DNA of 64,000 bases, taken from contig CP094668.1 in the NCBI GenBank assembly GCA_022836915.1, positions 6,510,001-6,574,000 on the forward strand, written 5' to 3'. The notes beneath the pieces were generated by a model that did not search any database, was not told the origin of the DNA, and saw only the letters and a program-made list of their open reading frames with translations. Source of the DNA: Paenibacillus sp. OVF10 (GTDB taxonomy: Bacteria; Bacillota; Bacilli; Paenibacillales; Paenibacillaceae). The position numbers and the translations under genes were made by a program. Shown here in pieces: positions 19,502 to 28,489 of the stretch; within the stretch, counting starts at the first letter, position 1; each line of letters starts with the position of its first letter.

Positions 19502-20403
19502 ATGAACATAAGCCAACTGGAGACACTAATTACCATTTCCAAAACGATGAGCTTCCGCAAAGCGGAGAACTTCTGAACCTGACCCAGCCTGCCGTCTCGG
19601 CCCAGATCAAAAGTCTGGAGGACGAATTCAGCACCGTTCTTGTGGATCGGAACCAACCCGTTACCCTGACAGACCGTGGACAGGTATTTCTGGAGCACGC
19701 TGAACGGATGCTCGATATCGTTGATGAGTTGAAACAAAAATTGTCCGATCTCGATGAAACGCCTCAGGGACGTATCGTGTTAGGCACAACAACTTCCATT
19801 GCTATTCAGATCTTGCCAAGGGTGTTATCCTATTTCCAAGATCAATTCCCGCTGATCAAAACCAGTATCCAATCCCTTCCTTCATCACAGATTTATACCC
19901 AGGTCGAAAACGGTCTGGTTGATATTGGTATCGGTTATCTCACGGAGCGTAATCCCAACCTGAATACATCTGTGCTGTACTATGACACATTTGAACTCGT
20001 GGTATCTCCTTCCCATCCGCTGGCGAAGAAAAAACATGCTGCAGTGGATGTGCTCCGGAGTACACCATTGATTCTGCTATCCCCTGATACAGTAGGCCGA
20101 CGGTTTACAGAAACCATCTTCAAGAAACATAATATTGAACCTAATATTGTAATGGAGTTGTCGAGCAGCGAAGAAGTGAAACGGATGGTCGAGATTGATC
20201 TCGGGGCAGCTGTCATTTCCAAACAATCTGTTGCGCATGAGTTGCGTCAAGGTACATTGCGAATGATACCCTTAAGTGAGCTGGAGGTCAGTCACCCTGT
20301 TGGTGTCATCTATAAGTCCAGTCGATACCTTAACTCAGCAATGCAGCAATTCATAAGTGACCTCAAAGGTATGCCGGAAACCCAATTCATCAGTTCAGAA
20401 TGA
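19502..20403 (+). CDS. LysR family transcriptional regulator, one frameshift
   Basis: About 300 residues. The ATG at 19502 follows AAGGAGGTCACCT. The frame MNISQLETLITISKTMSF is in phase only until the GG at 19564-19565; one added G gives KAGELLNLTQPAVSAQIKSLEDEF, the standard LysR helix-turn-helix, and the rest is intact. The effector domain covers about residues 90-295 (IVLGTTTSIAIQILPRVLSYF through HPVGVIYKSSR). By family it binds a small effector and controls a nearby gene; the following PHP phosphatase gene, 30 bases downstream on the same strand, is the nearest candidate partner but the target is not shown by the sequence. Confidence 0.88.
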
Positions 20404-20433
20404 CAATGAGCCATGAGAAAGGAAGGATTCCAT

Positions 20434-21243
20434 ATGAAATTTGATCTTCATACACATCATTTTCGTTGTGGTCACGCAGACGGCAACATCCGCGATTATA
20501 TAGAGGCGGGTATTAAAGCAGGACTTCAGGCCATCGGTATCTCGGATCATACGCCATACTTTGGCAGTGAGCTTGAGCAGGCATTTCCCCGGATCGCAAT
20601 GGGCAAGTCGGAATTGCAGCATTATGTGGAAGAAGTCCTTGCTTTGAAAGAAGAGTACGCTGGTAAAATCGATGTGCTGCTCGGCATTGAATCCGACTAC
20701 TTCCCTGCTTATGCAGAATTGTACCGTACCACACTGGGACAGTATCCTTTTGACTATATTATTGGTTCGGTTCATCATACCGAGGATGTGAGTATCTTCA
20801 ACAAAACCCGGTGGAATGGACTGAGCAATGCTCGCAAAGTTGAAGTGAAAGAGAGTTATTATTCATTAATCCGGCAATCAGCTCGCAGCGGTATGTTCCA
20901 GATTCTTGGACACATTGATGCGATGAAAGGAAATTATCCACCTTTCTCCGAAATTATCGCTGATCAGGCCATTGATGAAACGTTGCAGGTCATTGCAGAA
21001 TCCAACGTAGCGATTGAAATTAACACATCTGGCAAAACCAAACTCAGCGGTGGCTGGTATCCCTCGGATGCCATTTTGGAACGGGCCCATCATTATGGAG
21101 TGAAGGTGACCTTTGGATCGGACGCTCATAAACCGCAGCGGGTGGCAGACGAGCTGGATGACGTTCGTACACGTCTCAAGGAGATCGGATTCACCGACTG
21201 GGTGTACTTCAAGCAGAAACAGATGCAGATTGTACCACTGTAA
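20434..21243 (+). CDS. PHP-domain phosphatase, histidinol-phosphatase-like
   Basis: A 269-residue protein of the PHP superfamily, closest in style to the HisJ/HisK histidinol-phosphatase group. Metal-binding motifs are in the expected order: DLHTHH at the start, the GISDHTPY motif, GIESDYF, IGSVHH, ILGHIDAMK, and FGSDAHKP near the end. It should hydrolyse a phosphomonoester using a trinuclear metal site; histidinol phosphate is the best guess but no other his genes are nearby. The start at 20434 is chosen over 20413 because GAAAGGAAGG precedes it and MKFDLHTHH starts the domain directly. Confidence 0.85.
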   Translation: MKFDLHTHHFRCGHADGNIRDYIEAGIKAGLQAIGISDHTPYFGSELEQAFPRIAMGKSELQHYVEEVLALKEEYAGKIDVLLGIESDYFPAYAELYRTTLGQYPFDYIIGSVHHTEDVSIFNKTRWNGLSNARKVEVKESYYSLIRQSARSGMFQILGHIDAMKGNYPPFSEIIADQAIDETLQVIAESNVAIEINTSGKTKLSGGWYPSDAILERAHHYGVKVTFGSDAHKPQRVADELDDVRTRLKEIGFTDWVYFKQKQMQIVPL

Positions 21244-21262
21244 AAAATATCAGACCACATAG

Positions 21263-21300
21263 AAACCCCCACAGCGCGCTTGTTCACGCTGTGGGGGTTT
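21263..21300 (+). terminator. Strong hairpin terminator
   Basis: AAACCCCCACAGCG pairs perfectly with CGCTGTGGGGGTTT, followed by TTGGGTTT, 20 bases after the PHP gene. Confidence 0.8.
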
Positions 21301-21334
21301 TGGGTTTAATTCTAAATTAAAAATATTATATAAG

Positions 21335-21522
21335 GTCAACTGAACATTTACACGATAACGGAGAGGACAGAAATAACTTGAAGAAGCGAAGCGGTCGCCT
21401 AAAAGCTTTCTGAAAGAAAGCTGCATCGGAAGAATACGCTATCCCCGGATTTGCCCCTTTTCAAAAGGGAATCAAAAAATCCGGGTATAACAGCGATCGG
21501 AAGGTTATTCTGTCATCGGAGT
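21335..21522 (-). repeat. Dispersed structured repeat, copy 1 (reverse orientation)
   Basis: About 188 bp, matching in reverse the copies at 45525 and 58459 almost end to end (GTCAACTGAACATTTACACG through CAGAATAACCTTCC in complement). It contains the AGCTTTCTGAAAGAAAGCT hairpin and the CCGGATTT...AAATCCGG stem. It fills the gap between the PHP terminator and the GNAT gene; the rest of 21523-21705 shows nothing else. Confidence 0.85.
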
Positions 21523-21705
21523 GACTATGTAAAAATTCAAAAAATGAACCCGCTCGCGCGGGTCCCAACAGCATTATCTATTATCAAAAAGGGGTCATGA
21601 GATAAGTTTACCCCTGTCTGTTAGAGTTCAATTGCAGCTATATTTCAATTGTGTAACAAATGATTGAAGTTCGATTCATTCACGTTTGACTACTCTTACT
21701 CTATG

Positions 21706-22336
21706 TCATTGCGGCTTGTCAGATACCAGGGTTTGCAGGTATTTTTCCTGAAGCGGGCGGGCGTATTGTTCCCGGTACATACTGTACACTTTAACATCCA
21801 TCAGGGATTCTGATTCCTCGTCATCCTCATCATGCAGTCCGAAGGAGGGAAGACTCCGCTCATAGGACATCCCTATTTTGCTTAACACCCGTTGTGAAGA
21901 TACATTGGCCTCATAACACCGTGCCTCCACCCTCCACAAATGAAGATCGTCAAATCCAAACTGCAACAGTCGCTGTACCGCCTCGGTAGCCACACCCTGC
22001 CCCAACAGGACCTGTTCAGGATGTAACCAATCTGTGCGGTACCATTCTGATCATTCCAGTGCTGGAATGAGGTGATCCCAATCACTTGTTCCTTGCCTCT
22101 CCAGCAGATCCCATAATGTAACGAATCCAGCTTGGCGCTGCTGCTCCGTATCTGGTTCAATAACCGTCTCGCCCTGATTGGCGTGGGCTGGCTTCCCTAT
22201 TCACATATCTTATGACTTGAGGATCGGAAAAAAGTTCCGATAATGTGCTGTAATCACTTTGACGTAATGATCGCAGGACAAGACGCTCTGTCCACAAAGC
22301 CGGCAGACCTTGAACCAGCATTTTTCGGGTAAGCAT
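21706..22336 (-). CDS. GNAT family N-acetyltransferase (RimJ/RimL-like), two frameshifts
   Basis: About 210 residues after adding one base near 22195-22197 and another near 22021-22025. The three pieces then read MLTRKMLVQGLPALWTERLV, ICWRGKEQVIGITSFQHWND and GQGVATEAVQRLLQFGF in one frame, with the acetyl-CoA motif Q/R-x-x-G-x-A in LLGQGVATEA. The family transfers acetyl from acetyl-CoA to an N-terminal or side-chain amine, classically of a ribosomal protein. AAGGAG precedes the ATG at 22336. Two losses in one small gene could mean a real pseudogene, but both fit the error pattern of the rest of the window. Confidence 0.8.
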
Positions 22337-22505
22337 GACAATCGCTCCTTTTGCCTAAACGGGCTCTAGTCCGGTAAGACAAGCATGCTCTGATGATGAT
22401 CCGGCGTAATACCATTTGAACTGATCCACGAACTTTAGTATTCGCATTTTAGTATTAATATATTGCATCATCCCAATTCCTGACGCTATAGAGCCCAGAT
22501 GCTGA

Positions 22506-23237
22506 CTACTCCTGCAGCCCGCGATAGATACCTGTACGAATCTCACGAATATAGAAATCCAATGCAGGAACATTCGCCGACTGTGCAACCTGTACTTCTC
22601 GCTCAATATCATAAGGTACCCGCACAAATTGAACATTGAACGGGGTATTGTTATCGTTGCTGTCTTCACCCTCCAGAATACAGTAGGAAGCCTGGGGAAG
22701 ATCGAGTGGATTACCAACACTGCCTGCATTAAACAGTAACTTGCCGTTCATATACTGCAAGTATGCGTTATGCACATCCCCATAACCTACAACATCTGCA
22801 ACACCTTGCTCAGGCTCATCAGCCGGAGGATCAAACATTGCCAACCTCTTTTCTATCGCGTCCCACGGCTGTACACGATGGTATACACTTTGAGGTGAAG
22901 CATGGACCAGACGGATGGTGCGACCGCTCAGTTGAAATTGATGGCTGAAGGGTAGGCCCGCCAAGTACGCCAATCGTTCCTCACCCAGCCGTTCTGCTTG
23001 CCACGTGAAATTCTCGTTGTCCTGGTTAACCGCAACCAGTTCATCCCAATTGCCACGGATAACAAGTTCACACGTTGCTCTCACCTGATCCACAACCTTT
23101 ACCGGTTCTGGCCCCTTGCCCACGAGGTCACCAAGACAAAAGATTCGCACCACGCCACGACTTCGGATATCTTCTAACACTGCTTCCCAGGCAGTCATGT
23201 TGCCATGAATGTCGGATACAATCGCAATTCTTTCCAT
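22506..23237 (-). CDS. Calcineurin-like metallophosphoesterase
   Basis: A 243-residue cytoplasmic protein with the dimetal phosphoesterase motifs SDIHGN, LGDLVGKGP, RGNWDE and GYGDVHNAY followed by NAGSVGNP, the last being typical of the YfcE/diadenosine-tetraphosphatase-like group. The start at 23237 is chosen because GGAGG lies upstream and MERIAIVSDIHGN begins the domain; the frame is open to 23252. Substrate unknown (phosphodiester or nucleotide). It is followed after 58 bases by another phosphoesterase gene on the same strand, but that one is exported, so they are not duplicates. Confidence 0.88.
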   Translation of the reverse strand: MERIAIVSDIHGNMTAWEAVLEDIRSRGVVRIFCLGDLVGKGPEPVKVVDQVRATCELVIRGNWDELVAVNQDNENFTWQAERLGEERLAYLAGLPFSHQFQLSGRTIRLVHASPQSVYHRVQPWDAIEKRLAMFDPPADEPEQGVADVVGYGDVHNAYLQYMNGKLLFNAGSVGNPLDLPQASYCILEGEDSNDNNTPFNVQFVRVPYDIEREVQVAQSANVPALDFYIREIRTGIYRGLQE

Positions 23238-23294
23238 CTGGATAACCTCCATTCATGTTGAATCCTTTATGTTTTATATTCATCTTATATTCTT

Positions 23295-24268
23295 TTATGT
23301 GGTTGATCCTTTAAGCTCAAAAACCGTTAATTCTGGTCTGCACAGAAAACGAATGGGCAGTTGAGTCATGCCAAAACCACGATTCACATACACAGGCATC
23401 TGTGTCTGGGTGGTGTAATATACCCCCTGGACATCCGTGTAATACAACCCTTGAACATACTTGTGTGAACCTCGTGGAGTTGTCAGTGCCCCGATCCAGG
23501 GAAAACGTACCTGTCCACCATGGCTATGACCGGAAAGTTGTAATCCGAAACCATAGGGAGTGGCAATGTCGGCATAATCCGGTTCATGCATAAGTAACAA
23601 TTTCCACACATCATGATCCAATCCCTTGATGGCTTGGGCAGGATCAGGCCTGCCTGTAAGTGCGTCATCCAGGCCAGCTATGGCCAGACGTTCGCCCCTT
23701 GTTCAATCACCACATGTTCGTTCCGTAACAAAGTGAATCCGGCTTCACGGAACATGGTTGTCACTTCATTCTGCTGTCCGCCCCGATAATCATGATTCCC
23801 CAAAACGGCAAATTTGCCATACTTCGCTTGCATGGAGGCGAGTACCGGAATACATTCACGCATCGGCTCTGCTTCCCTCTCGACTATGTCTCCGGTAAAA
23901 CAAATCAAGTCCGGTTGCTGCTCCTCAATCGTTGCTGCCAGCTTCTTCAGCTCTTTCACCCCGGTATGAAAACCAAGATGGGCATCGCTGAACTGAATGA
24001 CACGCAAGCCGTCAAATACCTTTGGAAACTTCGGAAGTTTCAGCTCCACTTGCTTGATCTCCAGACGACGCGGCTCCCATAACCAGGCATAACCTCCTGT
24101 GAGCAAACTGGCACCCGCTGTCATCAAAACCATGCGCAATAAGAAACTTCGGCGAGAGGGATCATGATCCTTTTCTTCCCCAGGAAACACAGACTCTTCT
24201 GCACCTGGTGCTTTGTGCGAGCGCTGGGACGGCGAGTTGTTGCTGCCCTGACGCGGTGTCTCTGCCAT
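23295..24268 (-). CDS. Tat-exported metallophosphoesterase (YkuE-like), one frameshift
   Basis: About 324 residues after one base is added near 23686-23689, which joins NEHVVIEQGANV to LAIAGLDDALTG. The N-terminal 40 residues are polar, then SRRSFLLRMVLMTAGASLL is a twin-arginine signal with an adjoining hydrophobic stretch. Phosphoesterase motifs follow: FSDAHLG, TGDIVE, LGNHDYRGG, LMHEPDYAD and LSGHSHGGQ. Bacillus YkuE, a Tat substrate of the cell wall, has the same plan, so an outer-surface phosphodiesterase is likely. Natural substrate not known. Confidence 0.87.
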
Positions 24269-24351
24269 ATCTCCCCTCCTTCTACGCTCTTAATCCATCC
24301 CCTTAGTATATCATATTCTGCATGGGTAGCCCGGTTCCTCTGCTTCATTAC

Positions 24352-24404
24352 AAAAAGAAGCCGGGATCTCCGGCATGTTGCTGCACGGGACCACGACTTC
24401 TTCT
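24352..24404 (-). terminator. Probable terminator after sdhB
   Basis: On the minus strand AGAAGAAGTC pairs partly with GGCTTCT, enclosing the palindrome CCGGAGATCCCGG, and ends in five T. It lies about 40 bases beyond the sdhB stop codon. Confidence 0.5.
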
Positions 24405-24442
24405 AAGTTGCATATTACACTTCTGCACATGTTATGACGAGA

Positions 24443-25207
24443 TTATACACCCAACCAGCGTTTGAACATATGCTTGGTCGTTTGTTTGTTCATTTCGGCA
24501 ATGGAGGTTGTCAGTGGAATGCCTTTTGGACAGGATTGCACGCAGTTCTGTGAGTTACCACAGCCCTCAATGCCTCCATCTTCCATCAATGCTTCCAGAC
24601 GATCGTCGGCGTTCATCTCCCCTGTTGGGTGAGCGTTGAACAAGCGCACTTGGGACAGTGCTGCTGGACCGATAAAGTCTGTTTTCTCATTGACGTTCGG
24701 GCAGGCCTCCAGACATACACCACATGTCATACATTTGGACAGCTCATATGCCCACTGACGCTTCTTCTCAGGCATCCGTGGACCTGGACCGAGGTCATAG
24801 GTACCATCGATCGGAATCCATGCTTTTACGCGTTTCAGGGCGCTAAACATCCGGCTACGGTCGATGACCAAGTCACGAACCACCGGGAATGTCTTCATCG
24901 GTTCGATACGAACAGGCTGTTCGAGCTTGTCGATCAGGGCTGCACATGCTTGACGTGGCTTGCCGTTGATAACCATGGAGCAGGCACCACAGACTTCTTC
25001 GAGACAGTTGGAATCCCAGCACACGGGAGCAATGGATTTGCCATCTGTATTGACGGGGTTCCGCTGAATCTCCATCAGGGCGCTGATCACATTCATGTTG
25101 GGACGGTACGGAAGCTCAAATTCTTCGTTGTACGAAGATGACTCCGGGCTATCCTGACGGGTGATGATAAACTTGACGGTTTTGTTGGCTGTAGCTTGTT
25201 CCGCCAT
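24443..25207 (-). CDS. sdhB: Succinate dehydrogenase iron-sulfur subunit
   Basis: A 254-residue protein carrying the three iron-sulfur clusters of complex II. The [2Fe-2S] ligands are C63, C68, C73, C76 and C88. The 4Fe-4S and 3Fe-4S clusters use the two later motifs CMTCGVCLEACP and CGNSQNCVQSCP. The start at 25207 has GGAGGGG nine bases before; an extended frame to 25270 lacks one. The gene would be the third of sdhCAB, but 535 bases of repeat-rich DNA separate it from sdhA, instead of the few bases usual in Bacillales. Electrons pass from SdhA FAD through this subunit to the SdhC heme and quinone. Confidence 0.95.
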   Translation of the reverse strand: MAEQATANKTVKFIITRQDSPESSSYNEEFELPYRPNMNVISALMEIQRNPVNTDGKSIAPVCWDSNCLEEVCGACSMVINGKPRQACAALIDKLEQPVRIEPMKTFPVVRDLVIDRSRMFSALKRVKAWIPIDGTYDLGPGPRMPEKKRQWAYELSKCMTCGVCLEACPNVNEKTDFIGPAALSQVRLFNAHPTGEMNADDRLEALMEDGGIEGCGNSQNCVQSCPKGIPLTTSIAEMNKQTTKHMFKRWLGV

Positions 25208-25290
25208 ATCGTTGTCCCCTCCTCTGTTGACGATGATTGTATTGCTGATGCGCAAAATGTTTTGGTGCACTGGAGACGCTTCGTCAGCGG

Positions 25291-25384
25291 AATGCCCTCT
25301 GATCGCTGTTATCCCCGGATTTTTTGATCAACCCTTCCCAGGGTTAAAATCCGGTGATAAAGGCGAGCGCTTCGCTTCTTCTGG
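25291..25384 (+). repeat. Dispersed structured repeat, copy 2 (partial)
   Basis: Holds only the first half of the family: CTGATCGCTGTTATCCCCGG, the AT-rich stem with AACCCTTCCCAGGGTT, then CCGGTGATAAAGGCGA and the CGCTTCGCTTCTTC end. Lacks the 40-bp central module and the GTCCTCTCCGTTA tail of full copies. Confidence 0.7.
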
Positions 25385-25652
25385 GCATTTCCGCTTCCTC
25401 CGCTACGTCGTGCACGCAGGGTCACTTTGCTGGAAACTGCACTCCATTCATGCTGGATGGGCAGTATTGAAGTGCTGAAGCATCGCTAAGCGCTTTGCTT
25501 CTTCTGGACATTGCTGTTTCCTTCGCTATGTTGTGCACGTTGGTCACTTTGCTGGAAACTGCTCTCCAATTCATTGTGGATGGCAGTATTACAGTTCTGA
25601 AGCATCGCAGGCGCTTTGCTTCTTCTGGGCATTTCCATCACTTTGATGGCAG
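25367..25652 (+). repeat. Tandem repeat of about 122 bp in the sdhA-sdhB gap
   Basis: Units begin at 25367, 25490 and 25611 (spacing 123 and 121) with GCGCTTTGCTTCTTCTGG-like sequence. Each full unit has GTGCACG...GTCACTTTGCTGGAAACT, then a short GGATGGCAGTATT motif. The third unit is cut short. The unit grows directly from the 3' end of repeat copy 2. With that copy it fills the 25208-25742 gap; no gene is seen there. Confidence 0.8.
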
Positions 25653-25742
25653 TAACTTTTGAAGAAGCTCTGCTTCTCCAAAGTTCTCCTGCCTTCTCCG
25701 TTCAGGTGCTTAATATTTAACCTTATAATAAATCCGTGATAT

Positions 25743-27484
25743 TTAATCCTTGGAGTAATCCCGGATACGTGGTGGGATCAGGGATACGTCTACTGGCTCG
25801 TACGAGATTTTCGGGCCTTCTTTCGACCAGCTCGCGATAGTCGTTTTCAGGAACTCTTCGTCATTACGTTCCGTGAATTCCGGTTTGTAATGCGCGCCGC
25901 GGCTTTCGTTACGCAGCAGTGCGCCCAGTGTCATTGCTTCTGCCAATTCAATCATGTTCCACAGTTGGCGAGTGAAAGCTGCGCTAGGGTTGTTCCAACC
26001 GGAGCTGTCGTACATGTTGATTTTGCCATAACGCTCTTTCAATTCCTTGATCTTGCCAATCGTGGCTTCAAGCTTGTCGTTGTAGCGCACAACCGTCATG
26101 TTGGCGGTCATCCACTCGCCAAGCTCTTTATGAATGACATAGGCATTTTCCGTGCCCTGCATTTTCAAGATGCCTTCGTATTTATCGCTTTGTTGTTTGG
26201 TGTGTTTCTCAAATACGGAAGATGGGATATCAGCGGATGATTTTTTAAGTCCTTTGATATATTCAGCCGCTTTTGGTCCAGCCACCATACCACCATAGAT
26301 CGCAGATACCAATGAGTTGGCACCCAGACGGTTTGCGCCATGGTATTGATATTCACATTCACCAGCTGCGAACAGCCCCGGAATGTTAGTCATTTGGTTA
26401 TAATCTACCCACATACCGCCCATGGAATAATGGACTGCCGGGAAGATTTTCATTGGGATTTTACGCGGGTCATCGCCCATGAACTTCTCATAGATCTCAA
26501 TGATTCCGCCCAGTTTAACGTCCAGTTCCTTCGGATCTTTGTGCGACAAATCGAGATAAACCATGTTCTCGCCGTTCACACCCAGACCCATATCTACGCA
26601 GACGCTGAAGATTTCACGAGTCGCGATATCACGTGGAACCAGGTTACCGTAGGATGGATACTTTTCTTCAAGGAAGTACCAAGGTTTTCCGTCTTTGTAC
26701 GTCCAGATCCGTCCACCTTCACCACGCGCGGATTCAGACATGAGACGCAGCTTGTCATCCCCTGGAATGGCTGTTGGGTGAATCTGAATGAACTCCCCGT
26801 TGGCGTAATTTACACCTTGCTGATACACCGCACTTGCCGCTGTACCTGTGTTAATTACAGAGTTGGTCGTTTTACCGAAAATGATCCCTGGACCACCGCT
26901 CGCCAGAATAACCGCTTCTGCCGGGAAGGTCTGTACCTTCATCGTTTTCAGATCCTGAGCTACGATCCCGCGACATACGCCTTCATCATCCAAAACCGCC
27001 TGCAGGAATTCCCAGTTCTCATATTTCGTAACCAGGCCCGCTGCTTCCCAGCGACGTACCTGTTCGTCTAATGCATAGAGCAATTGTTGTCCTGTTGTTG
27101 CTCCAGCAAACGCCGTACGGTGATGCTTCGTTCCCCGAAACGACGGAAATCAAGCAAACCTTCCGGTGTCCGGTTGAACATGACGCCCATACGGTCCATC
27201 AGGTGAATGATGCCAGGTGCTGCTTCGCACATCGCTTTAACAGGAGGTTGGTTCGCGAGGAAGTCACCGCCGTATACCGTATCGTCAAAGTGTACCCATG
27301 GGGAGTCACCCTCACCCTTGGTATTCACCGCTCCGTTGATGCCGCCTTGTGCACATACAGAGTGGGATCGTTTAACAGGAACCAGTGAAAATAAATGAAC
27401 ATGGACTCCGGCTTCAGCCGATTTGATCGCCGCCATCAATCCCGCGAGACCGCCGCCCACAATAATTACATTCGTTGATGCCAT
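25743..27484 (-). CDS. sdhA: Succinate dehydrogenase flavoprotein subunit, one frameshift
   Basis: The catalytic subunit of complex II, about 580 residues, oxidising succinate to fumarate with covalent FAD. GGGLAG (10-15) binds the dinucleotide, His41 in RSHSVCAQGG is the expected site of FAD attachment, and HPTAIPG, RGEGGRIW and the RLGANSLVSAIYGG motif are all intact. A missing G in the run at 27133-27136 (minus strand) shifts the frame in the middle of the conserved FGGTKHHRTAFAGATTG motif; restoring it recovers that motif exactly. Loss of this motif would abolish activity of a TCA-cycle enzyme, so a read error is the likely cause. Confidence 0.95.
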
Positions 27485-27526
27485 TGCTGTTCACTCCTTA
27501 TAAGTCAGCATTTATACGCTAAATGC

Positions 27527-28195
27527 TTAAATTAGAACTGTTTTTACTACATCAACCATCGAAGTTACTGCTTGGAAATCCATGCTCCGGAAAGCGAACA
27601 ACGAAGCAATAAACATAATGGAAATAATACCAAACAAACTCATGCACACATAAGAGGACACACGCTGCGCACGCGGACCCACGGTAATCCCCCAGCTAAC
27701 AAGAAACGACCACAGACCGTTGGCAAAGTGATAGGATGCCGCAACCACACTGATCAGATATAGAATAAATGTTACCGGGTTCATCACGATCTCATGAATG
27801 ACACCACCAAGTTCTTCGTGGGTGACTGTACCCAACGCAACCTGTACCCGAGTCTCCCATACATGCCAGATTACGAATACAAACGTAATGACACCACTGA
27901 CCCGCTGCAACGTGTAACGCCAGTTGCGCTCATTGCCATAACGACCCACGTTAGGCTTGGCCTGATAAGCAATATACAGACCATATACACCGTGATAGAA
28001 CAACGGTAACCAGATGAGGAGCGTTTCCAAAACAATAACCAGTGGCAGACTGTTCAAGAATGCAACAGCACCGTCAAAAGCCTCTTTGCCGCCTTCAACT
28101 GCCGAGAAGTTCGTCACCAAATGCTCAACAAAAAACAAACTGAGCGGAATGACGCCAAGCAAGGAGTGCAGCTTTCTGGAGTAAAACCCTTTCAT
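27527..28195 (-). CDS. sdhC: Succinate dehydrogenase cytochrome b558 subunit
   Basis: A 222-residue, five-helix membrane anchor that binds heme b and reduces quinone. Hydrophobic segments alternate with histidines that are probable heme ligands, for example LHSLLG, EHLVTNF, FYHGVYG, IWHVWE and SYHFANG. The start at 28195 (MKGFYSRKLHSLLG) matches the short N-terminus of Bacillales SdhC; the frame is open to 28246 but that adds 17 residues not usual for the family. GAAAGGGG lies 11 bases before the chosen ATG. First gene of sdhCAB, divergent from a LysR gene. Confidence 0.9.
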   Translation of the reverse strand: MKGFYSRKLHSLLGVIPLSLFFVEHLVTNFSAVEGGKEAFDGAVAFLNSLPLVIVLETLLIWLPLFYHGVYGLYIAYQAKPNVGRYGNERNWRYTLQRVSGVITFVFVIWHVWETRVQVALGTVTHEELGGVIHEIVMNPVTFILYLISVVAASYHFANGLWSFLVSWGITVGPRAQRVSSYVCMSLFGIISIMFIASLFAFRSMDFQAVTSMVDVVKTVLI

Positions 28196-28249
28196 AAAAT
28201 GTCGATCCCCTTTCGCTAAATACAACGTTTTCATAAATGATTTCACTTA

Positions 28250-28333
28250 TCATGACACGAATCCTTTTCCATGAAAAGGTTCGACAAATTGTTCCGTTTT
28301 CCCCAGGTGTGAACAACTTGTGTCACGATTCAT
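28250..28333 (-). CDS. Possible 27-aa leader peptide upstream of sdhC
   Basis: An ATG at 28333 follows AAAGGAG closely and opens a 27-codon frame (MNRDTSCSHLGKTEQF... ending in GFVS) that stops 54 bases before the sdhC start. It lies between the probable promoter region and sdhC. The ribosome binding site is good, but the peptide shows no codon-run pattern of a classical attenuator, so this may be fortuitous. Confidence 0.3.
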   Translation of the reverse strand: MNRDTSCSHLGKTEQFVEPFHGKGFVS

Positions 28334-28380
28334 GTTACTCCTTTTTTCTTATAAGGGAATTGCAATATAATTATTAAATG

Positions 28381-28399
28381 TTATACCCTATAGGTATAA
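28381..28399. promoter_or_regulatory. Palindromic operator between sdhC and the LysR gene
   Basis: TTATACC-ctata-GGTATAA, a perfect 7-bp dyad with a five-base centre, the form of a LysR-type binding box. It lies 91 bases upstream of the LysR start and 186 bases upstream of sdhC, so a single site could serve both directions. Confidence 0.55.
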
Positions 28400-28489
28400 G
28401 CAGTGAAACATTGGGTTTACAGGCTATACAACATGGAAAACGATTAAGCAAGGGCAAGAATCACACTCATGGAAAAGAGGTTATTGTTC

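Noticed and set aside
21706..22336. Real GNAT pseudogene
   Set aside because: Two losses in one gene could mean decay, but both are single-base deletions of the type seen across the window and no other damage is present. Left as a CDS with the breaks noted.
25367..25652. CRISPR-like array in the sdhA-sdhB gap
   Set aside because: The unit is 121-123 bp and repeated throughout its length, without the short direct repeat and unique spacer structure of CRISPR.
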